Source: Nemertoderma westbladi (lineage: Eukaryota; Xenacoelomorpha; Nemertodermatida; Nemertodermatidae). From it: a stretch of DNA of 25,893 bases. Below are positions 19,829 to 25,893 of the stretch, piece by piece. Where the stretch lies: positions 1 through 25,893 of the forward strand of contig JAUCBJ010001921.1 in assembly GCA_032718475.1 (NCBI GenBank), written 5' to 3'. The notes under the pieces were generated by a model. It was not told the DNA's origin. It did no database searches and was given only the letters and a program-made list of their open reading frames with translations. The first letter of the stretch is position 1. Each line of letters opens with the position of its first letter. The position numbers and the translations under genes were made by a program.

Positions 19829-20796
19829 AGCGAGGTCCTACTGTACGAGCGAGGTCCTACTGTACGAGCGAGGTCCTACTGTACGAGCGAGGTCCTACTG
19901 TACGAGCGAGGTCCTACTGTACGAGCGAGGTCCTACTGTACGAGCGAGGTCCTACTGTACGAGCGAGGTCCTACTGTACGAGCGAGGTCCTACTGTACGA
20001 GCGAGGTCCTACTGTACGAGCGAGGTCCTACTGTACGAGCGAGGTCCTACTGTACGAGCGAGGTCCTACTGTACGAGCGAGGTCCTACTGTACGAGCGAG
20101 GTCCTACTGTACGAGCGAGGTCCTACTGTACGAGCGAGGTCCTACTGTACTAGCGAGGTCCTACTGTACGAGCGAGGTCCTACTGTACGAGCGAGGTCCT
20201 ACTGTACTAGCGAGGTCCTACTGTACTAGCGAGGTCCTACTGTACGAGCGAGGTCCTACTGTACGAGCGAGGTCCTACTGTACGAGCGAGGTCCTACTGT
20301 ACGAGCGAGGTCCTACTGTACGAGCGAGGTCCTACTGTACGAGCGAGGTCCTACTGTACGAGCGAGGTCCTACTGTACGAGCGAGGTCCTACTGTACGAG
20401 CGAGGTCCTACTGTACGAGCGAGGTCCTACTGTACGAGCGAGGTCCTACTGTACGAGCGAGGTCCTACTGTACGAGCGAGGTCCTACTGTACGAGCGAGG
20501 TCCTACTGTACGAGCGAGGTCCTACTGTACGAGCGAGGTCCTACTGTACGAGCGAGGTCCTACTGTACGAGCGAGGTCCTACTGTACGAGCGAGGTCCTA
20601 CTGTACGAGCGAGGTCCTACTGTACGAGCGAGGTCCTACTGTACGAGCGAGGTCCTACTGTACGAGCGAGGTCCTACTGTACGAGCGAGGTCCTACTGTA
20701 CGAGCGAGGTCCTACTGTACGAGCGAGGTCCTACTGTACGAGCGAGGTCCTACTGTACGAGCGAGGTCCTACTGTACGAGCGAGGTCCTACTGTAC
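19829..20796. repeat. 19-bp satellite array, unit GAGGTCCTACTGTACGAGC
   Basis: The unit start recurs from 19832 to 20782, exactly 50 periods of 19 bp, so there is no indel. The only variants noted are TACTAG for TACGAG (T at 20151, 20208 and 20227, plus the left-edge copy at 19828). Each unit contains the word TACTGTAC, frequent as a single copy elsewhere in the window. The 369-codon open frame through it is artificial. Confidence 0.96.
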
Positions 20797-20875
20797 ATAT
20801 TATATTGGGCTCTACAGTAGCTACTCATCACAAATGATTTTAACATTAGTATTTTGATTGACATTAGGAGATACT

Positions 20876-21100
20876 GTAGGACAGGCAGCAGAAAGCCACA
20901 CGCACAGCAGACAGCCACAAGAACAGCAGACAAATACAAAGCATAACAGACAGCCAGAAGGGTAGCAGTCAGACATTAAAGTAGCAGACAGCCAGAAGGG
21001 TAGCAGGCAGACACAAGGGTAGCAAACAGACACAAACGCAGCAGACAGATACAAACGCAGCAGACAAACACAAGGGTAGCAGCCCTAGCAGACAGACATT
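20876..21100. repeat. Decayed minisatellite, core CAGACAGCCAGAAGGGTAGC
   Basis: Irregular units of roughly 18-23 bp built on GCAGACAG(C/A)CA(C/G)AAGGGTAGCA-type words, for example near 20973, 20991 and 21009. Heavily diverged compared with the other arrays. Confidence 0.75.
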
Positions 21101-21103
21101 AAG

Positions 21104-21265
21104 TGGTTGAACTGGTTAGCGCAACTGAAGAAACCTACGTATAGAGCTGGTTCAACCCCCGGTGACGTGCTTTCTCATTTAGGTCCATCTATGAACAAAA
21201 CCATTATATTATTACATCATTAATTACAGTTCCATTAACAGTTCAACTCCGCTTTATTTAATTAA
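21104..21265 (+). mobile_element. tRNA-derived SINE-like unit, copy A
   Basis: A D-arm/A-box-like TTGAACTGGTTAGCGCAAC is followed about 25 bp later by a B-box GGTTCAACCCC (21149-21159), then an A/T-rich body ending in GTTCAACTCCGCTTTATTT. The body (GAACAAAACCATTAT, CATCATTAATTACAGTT) is shared with copy B at 21455, so this is a repeat family. No poly-A tail is obvious. It is not a functional tRNA, since no complete cloverleaf could be drawn. Confidence 0.65.
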
Positions 21266-21454
21266 TATCACTTTGCATACAGTAGCCTACAGTACTCGAG
21301 CTGAATATTTCTTTATTTGTACTGTACTTCCCTCCTGTTTCACTCTAACCCACTTGAGGCCGGTAGGTCCGCTGTTAGAGATAGGATTATGCAACTTAAG
21401 ACTGCCTGTTCAATAGAAGTGGATTACGTGGGAGAGCAAATGTCAGGGGCAATT

Positions 21455-21605
21455 GACTGAACTGGTTAGTACGTTTCGGCCTGATAGGCCGAAACGTACG
21501 TATAACGCTGGTTCAACCCCCGGACCCACGGTGACGTACTTTCGCATTATTTCAATTTCTGAACAAAACCATTATAATACATCATTAATTACAGTTGCAA
21601 CAGCT
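21455..21605 (+). mobile_element. tRNA-derived SINE-like unit, copy B (left part, interrupted by LINE)
   Basis: Shares GACTGAACTGGTTAG, the B-box GCTGGTTCAACCCCCGG (21508-21523), GGTGACGT(A/G)CTTTC and CATTAATTACAGTT with copy A. It carries a hairpin insertion (21470-21498) not seen in A. The unit is broken at 21605 by LINE copy 3; its missing tail (AACAGCTGAACTCC ... TTTATTT) resumes at 22360. Confidence 0.7.
21470..21498. repeat. Perfect 13-bp-arm hairpin inside SINE copy B
   Basis: TACGTTTCGGCCT (21470-21482) and AGGCCGAAACGTA (21486-21498) are exact reverse complements with a GAT loop. Copy A has an unrelated sequence at this place (AGCGCAACTGAAGAAACC). Confidence 0.88.
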
Positions 21606-22359
21606 CTACTACTACTACGATCGGCATGCTGCATTGTAGCTGCATTATATATTACATAATTTTAATATATATATAATAATAATAACATATATGGCTTGTC
21701 GACAAAATTGCAACGCCACAACTCCCTATCACCGCACCGATGACATTTGCTAGATCATCCGCATCTTCAAGGCCAGTATCCTTTAATATGCGTATCAAGA
21801 AAGCCATGGGCTGTCCACCATGCTTATTCAATCCATGAGGATGCCAAAGCCACAAGATTACGCACTGGCTGTTCCTCACGGCGAAAGCAATGGCCTGCAA
21901 AGCAGAGGCTGATTTGTTCTAGTGTCAAGCTTGGGGGAACCAATGAGACACCTCCAATGTTATACTGTATAGTGTCTGGTTGGAGGTGTGTACATTATAC
22001 TTGACACAATGAACCCGGCGTAGCATTCTTGTGAATGTGCCATCCAGAGATTTGGTGTCCTCAGCAGTTAGAGCCCAGCATGGACTCCCATAGAGGAGTA
22101 CTGGAACTACTGCTGCTCTAAATAATCGGACCTTAAGTTTCCGATGAATTCTATGTGACTTTCGAATCCTGGAAAGCCTATTCAAGGCTGCCCATGCCTT
22201 TCCCTTACGTATTCGAAGGTCCTCACCTGACTTCCGGATCCATGATCCCAGGTAACAGAAGTCGTCCACATGCTCAAGCAAACCTTTTTATCCGGTCAGA
22301 GACTTGATGAGGACTTTCAAAGTTAACTGTCAAAATTTTGGTCTTTTGGGACCAAAATT
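21606..22359 (-). mobile_element. LINE copy 3, 5'-truncated, nested in SINE copy B
   Basis: About 750 bp on the minus strand. Its 3' end is GATCG plus a (TAG)n tail (plus strand CTACTACTACTACGATCGG at 21606). AACAGCT flanks it at 21599-21605 and 22360-22366 as a 7-bp target-site duplication. Its minus-strand frame 21925-22281 keeps HVDDFCYLGSWIRKSG and RLFRAAVVPVLLYGSPCW, the intact order missing from copy 1. The region near 21650-21695 is replaced by an AT-rich stretch relative to copies 1 and 2. The 5' end at 22334-22359 is a fold-back. It is non-functional, with no reverse transcriptase domain. Confidence 0.9.
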
Positions 22360-22395
22360 AACAGCTGAACTCCAATTTATTTAAAACTAAATTAT
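22360..22395 (+). mobile_element. SINE-like copy B, right part after the LINE insertion
   Basis: AACAGCTGAACTCCAATTTA and the following TTTAAAACTA match the tail of copy A (AACAGTTCAACTCCGCTTTA, then TTTAATTAA) and resume where copy B was interrupted. The first seven bases are the second copy of the LINE target duplication. Confidence 0.65.
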
Positions 22396-22465
22396 TATCG
22401 CAAGAAACACTCAGATTTGCGGCTGCAATATATCATTTAAAGCTGAAGACAAGAATTAATTATTC

Positions 22466-22560
22466 TAACCAAAACAATAAACGAGAGTCACGAACTCAGG
22501 TTACATTTGTATATTTGCTGTTGTCGGCAGTTGTTGTCGGCGTAGCGTTTACATCCTTCT
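22466..22560. repeat. Dispersed repeat, third copy
   Basis: AACCAAAACAATAAACGAGAG, then TTGTCGGC...GTAGCGTTTACATCC, matches the order of words in the element at 15378-15553 (AACCAAAACAATAAAC ... TGTCGGCAAAGCGTTTACACCC). It lacks the four tandem palindromes of that copy, having only TGTCGGCAGTTGTTGTCGGC. Confidence 0.65.
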
Positions 22561-24501
22561 TAGAGTAGTAAACACATATTTCGGTCTAAACTGGAAGGTT
22601 GTTTCCGAAGTATGTAGTTATCATGGATTCCATACACATCCTACTAAACAATTAATTAAAAAGGTTAGATGAGTGAAAAATGTCATAAACGAACTCATCA
22701 AATTCATTGATAGATAAGTTAATCAATATTTAGAATTTATAGTTTAGTTACATGTTATATACCGGTGCTGTATCTAGATATTATAGGTCTCCTCTCGCAC
22801 ATTCTCTTTATCTTCGAATCTTTTACCTAAAAATATATAATAAAAACTGTAAAACTTCTGGCAATGTTATAAAGTACAACCAACCTAATGCCAAACTTAG
22901 CCCCATTGAAATAAATTAGAATAATAAATTAATCGCTGTGTATGGCTTATCTTCCGAAAGTTATCTCCAACATTCAAACTTCAAAGGCATCATCAACTCA
23001 TACAACCTAACAAAGGGGATACAGGGTAATATATGGCTCCATTTGTACAGAGTAGCCTACAGTACCGCTATGGTGTAGGCCTCTCGAACAGGGGAAGAGA
23101 ATCAACTTGGATTTACTAGTGTATCGAGCGAATATGGCAACCCAGGCGGATACCAACTGACTCGTTTTATAGATAAAATTAATGGCCGACCTGGGAAGAG
23201 AAGATAAGGGGCGGAAATCCCACCGCTAAGAGCACCGGATTAACTAGGGGAGGTTGGGAAGAGGTAAACACACAGAGCGGATTGCCGACCACCTGCGGTT
23301 GTAGTTAACCCCCCCAGGAGGAGGTAGTTAGTGGCCAAACAGGGATGCGTCCAGGCCCTCCCTACACTCTCCGTTCTCAGAACTGGATGGCCGAATTATT
23401 TTATTATTCCCAAAGTGATCAAAGTTTCTCCCGGTATATAATAAATCATGCGATACCTCAAGGATATAGATGAGGGATATGCATGCAGCATATTTGCAGA
23501 CAATAAATGAATAGGCCAAAAATATACCAATAAAAATGATTTAATGTTGTTAGCTGCTTGTGATTAAATTATAATTGTAAAAATACTGTGTAAGCATGTT
23601 ATACCTAAATAATAAGGAATACAGGAAACAATTAATAGTCATAACGTCACTGTTATTAACAACTAATGAAAAATGGTAATTGTTTGTCCCCGTAAATAGA
23701 AAATAATAATAAATAGAAACCTAATGTATGCCTCCGATGGTCGTTACAAACATTAATAGCGTATAAAGTAACGCATTATATTACCGGCATATAAAGAGAG
23801 GATGGCGAGTCAGAAAAGGTTGTGGAAAGGGCCGTTTCCACTAAACCGACGTCCACTTGGGGCGTTTTTGTGAAATGTTTTCCACGTTTTGGAAAAAACT
23901 ACTTACAAGAAAATTGTCTAAACATTTTTCCACCATTGAACAACTTTAGCAACTACAGTATAACATTGTACATGTCATATTTACACAGAAACTGAGACGG
24001 GAGGACGTATTAACAAAGGAAGATACCTGAGAGTACCTGGTATCCTTGGCTAATAGGCCGTAATATAAAAGGAAGTTTTACAAGGAACTGCACATATCAT
24101 GGGTTATCTAACTGTAACAGTATACTGCGCGTAGTATCCCGCATCAATACACATAATATCATCTGAAAGAAATACAATCTGGCAACAATCTAATGATGTA
24201 AAAACAACGGCGGAAACTATTGTTGGGTAATTAGATATATAAGCAGGACACCAATGCTACTACAACTGTATTATCCCACAACTGCAAAAAGCCGAGAAAC
24301 CTTAAATAGAATTACGGCGGGGGCAGTAGGCCTACCAGCAACAGTCCTACCTCCAATTACCTTGAAATGTAAAGGCAGGAAATTAGAACGGATGATACAG
24401 AATGTGGGAGGGAGGTATTGTGTAATCGGTTAATGGGGAATAATACTTCGTCACTACAACAGCAGCTGTTATCCGCGAACAATCTGGATATTTTTAGAAA
24501 T

Positions 24502-24518
24502 CCCCCCCCCCCCCCCCC
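24502..24518. repeat. Poly-C run, 17 bases
   Basis: Uninterrupted run of 17 C bases, the second of three in the window. Confidence 0.85.
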
Positions 24519-24734
24519 ACTCACTCCCATCTATTAATCGAAGGTAGGAGCCCCTTCACTGCTATGCTATCGATGCCAACTGGAGTCCACTTAAAATAAT
24601 GCATTTTTGTTACACATTCAGTTTGCCGGAGTGTGACTGGTTCTATAGTATTAATCAGCAGGATTGGAGAACGGAGAGTACCATTTCACACAGTAGGTGT
24701 AATCTTGGATTCTAGAGTGTAATAATTGTTTCAG

Positions 24735-24757
24735 CCCCCCCCCCCCCCCCCCCCCCC
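24735..24757. repeat. Poly-C run, 23 bases
   Basis: Uninterrupted run of 23 C bases, the longest of the three. Confidence 0.85.
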
Positions 24758-25893
24758 AAGTTCACAATAGCAACTGTTTGAAGTATAAATGGCAATTTCG
24801 ACAGATTTGATAAACAATTATCTTTTTTTCGCAACATTGAAGAACAATCAGTTCACAGCTAATTATTATTATAGTTCACCAAATTTATTGTGATATAATA
24901 CTTAGACATATTATTGCCTCAGTTAATTCAAACATTCAATATTTCAATTCTTACTTGTTTTGTTTAGATTTATATACCCTATATTCCCTTGGTTACCTTT
25001 TACATGGTGGTTAATTTATCGAAACTCGAATATATTGAAACAAAAATCGTGTATCTTGAAACTCATGTGTAGGATATTAATCCCCTGACTCTGTGACAAT
25101 GAATAAAAGCGATATATTTCAAGGAGAAACAATTTCATTTTCGACGGATACAATTAAACCAATACATCGCGTAAAAATAACTCACATTTATTTCAATTTT
25201 GGATTAATTATTACGTACAAAAAGTGTAAAATCTATACTGCATAAAATGAAAGTAATTGTGATAATTTTAAAATCATAATAATATTGTAATTTACTGCGA
25301 TTAAATTTAATAATTATAGTCCACGTCACCTACCATACAGAAGACAAAAACATAATGGATGCAAAGAGAAAGAACCTATATTATATTTAATTGGACATTG
25401 AAGTTCCCTATGGAGTTATACACAATAATTATTAATAATTTTTTTAACTTGTAATTACTGTTTCCAAAATTATAATCACTTAAGAAGTGAAAACTAACAG
25501 GTGTTGTTTGTTTTATGTTGCACAATACTGTATGGGCAGAGGACAATATATTAAATTACAGCTTTACGTTTAATAGTTAAGTAAAGTCGAGTTTACGACA
25601 CTCTCAGACGAGATATTTATCTACAATGAAACTGAAACTAGTAATTGGATTCCGTCGTCGTCATGGATATTTTGACAAAACTTTCAAATTAATATAAATA
25701 AATTAATTGGGTCAAAATAAAATGTTACAACTTTTGGAAACACAAAGAACCTCCTTGTAGCAGCACTTTACAGCGTTCGTACTGTTTCATTTCCACGCAC
25801 TCAATACGTTCGTTCGTCTAACATAATAAACCAGGTGGAGCAGCATACTGTAAAGTGATACAATAACCGGTTGTTATTATGAATTGAATATGA

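Larger units (their letters stand above)
22561..25893. other. AT-rich spacer, no gene recognised
   Basis: No domain-bearing open frame, tRNA, rRNA or snRNA is seen on either strand. The stretch 23060-23400 is less AT-rich than the rest and holds GGGGAAGAGA-, GGGCGGAAATCCCACCGC- and CCCCCCAGGAGGAGG-type words but no convincing coding frame (the 63-codon minus-strand frame at 23328-23519 has no known domain). Poly-C runs occur at 24502-24518 and 24735-24757. Confidence 0.55.

Noticed and set aside
19748-20857. 369-codon frame with YERGPTVRARSYCTSEVLL-type repeats
   Set aside because: 19-bp satellite without stops; it starts and ends in ordinary spacer.

Overview
The window is animal (eukaryotic) genomic DNA: AT-rich, gene-poor, full of non-LTR retrotransposon pieces, inverted-repeat (MITE-like) elements, tRNA-derived SINE-like units and long tandem arrays. 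There are no bacterial operons, CRISPR arrays or phage genes. One gene is a clear homolog of animal LPGAT1. The spacers are rich in the words TACAGTA/TACTGTA and TAGGCCTA, which I associate with marine invertebrate deuterostomes such as echinoderms; that placement is an impression and was not tested.

Layout. 1-4200: AT-rich spacer with a ~700 bp element with long terminal inverted repeats (733-1432), a hairpin element (2030-2406), a tRNA-like SINE head (2576-2650) and a short tandem duplication (3727-3827). 4222-5690: 13-bp satellite. 6217-6400: 184-bp MITE with TTA target duplication. 6489-7049: weaker inverted-repeat element. 7333-8427 (minus): intact single-exon LPGAT1-like acyltransferase. 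9451-10982 (minus): 5'-truncated LINE with reverse transcriptase, damaged by an internal deletion. 11445-12894: (TGTC)n microsatellite of 1450 bp. 13044-14935: 21-bp satellite with higher-order structure. 15345-15560: dispersed repeat with four 25-bp palindrome-bearing units. 15967-16694: second LINE copy. 16927-18037 (plus): seven-bladed WD40-like propeller split between two frames. 18880-19246: 25-bp GC-rich minisatellite. 19829-20796: 19-bp satellite without indels. 20876-21100: decayed minisatellite. 21104-22390: two copies of a tRNA-like SINE, the second interrupted by a third LINE copy flanked by a 7-bp duplication. 22466-22560: another copy of the dispersed repeat. 22560-25893: AT-rich spacer with two long poly-C runs.

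The only protein-coding content I would defend is the LPGAT1-like gene (good), the WD40-like locus (probable coding history; current integrity doubtful) and the LINE remnants (dead). The long open frames over the satellites arise because the repeat units lack stop codons and should not be annotated as proteins. I found no convincing new multi-gene system. The most informative structures are the nested LINE-in-SINE insertion with a fold-back at its 5' junction, the linked variants that reveal higher-order structure in the 21-bp array, and five unrelated arrays that together fill about 24% of the window.
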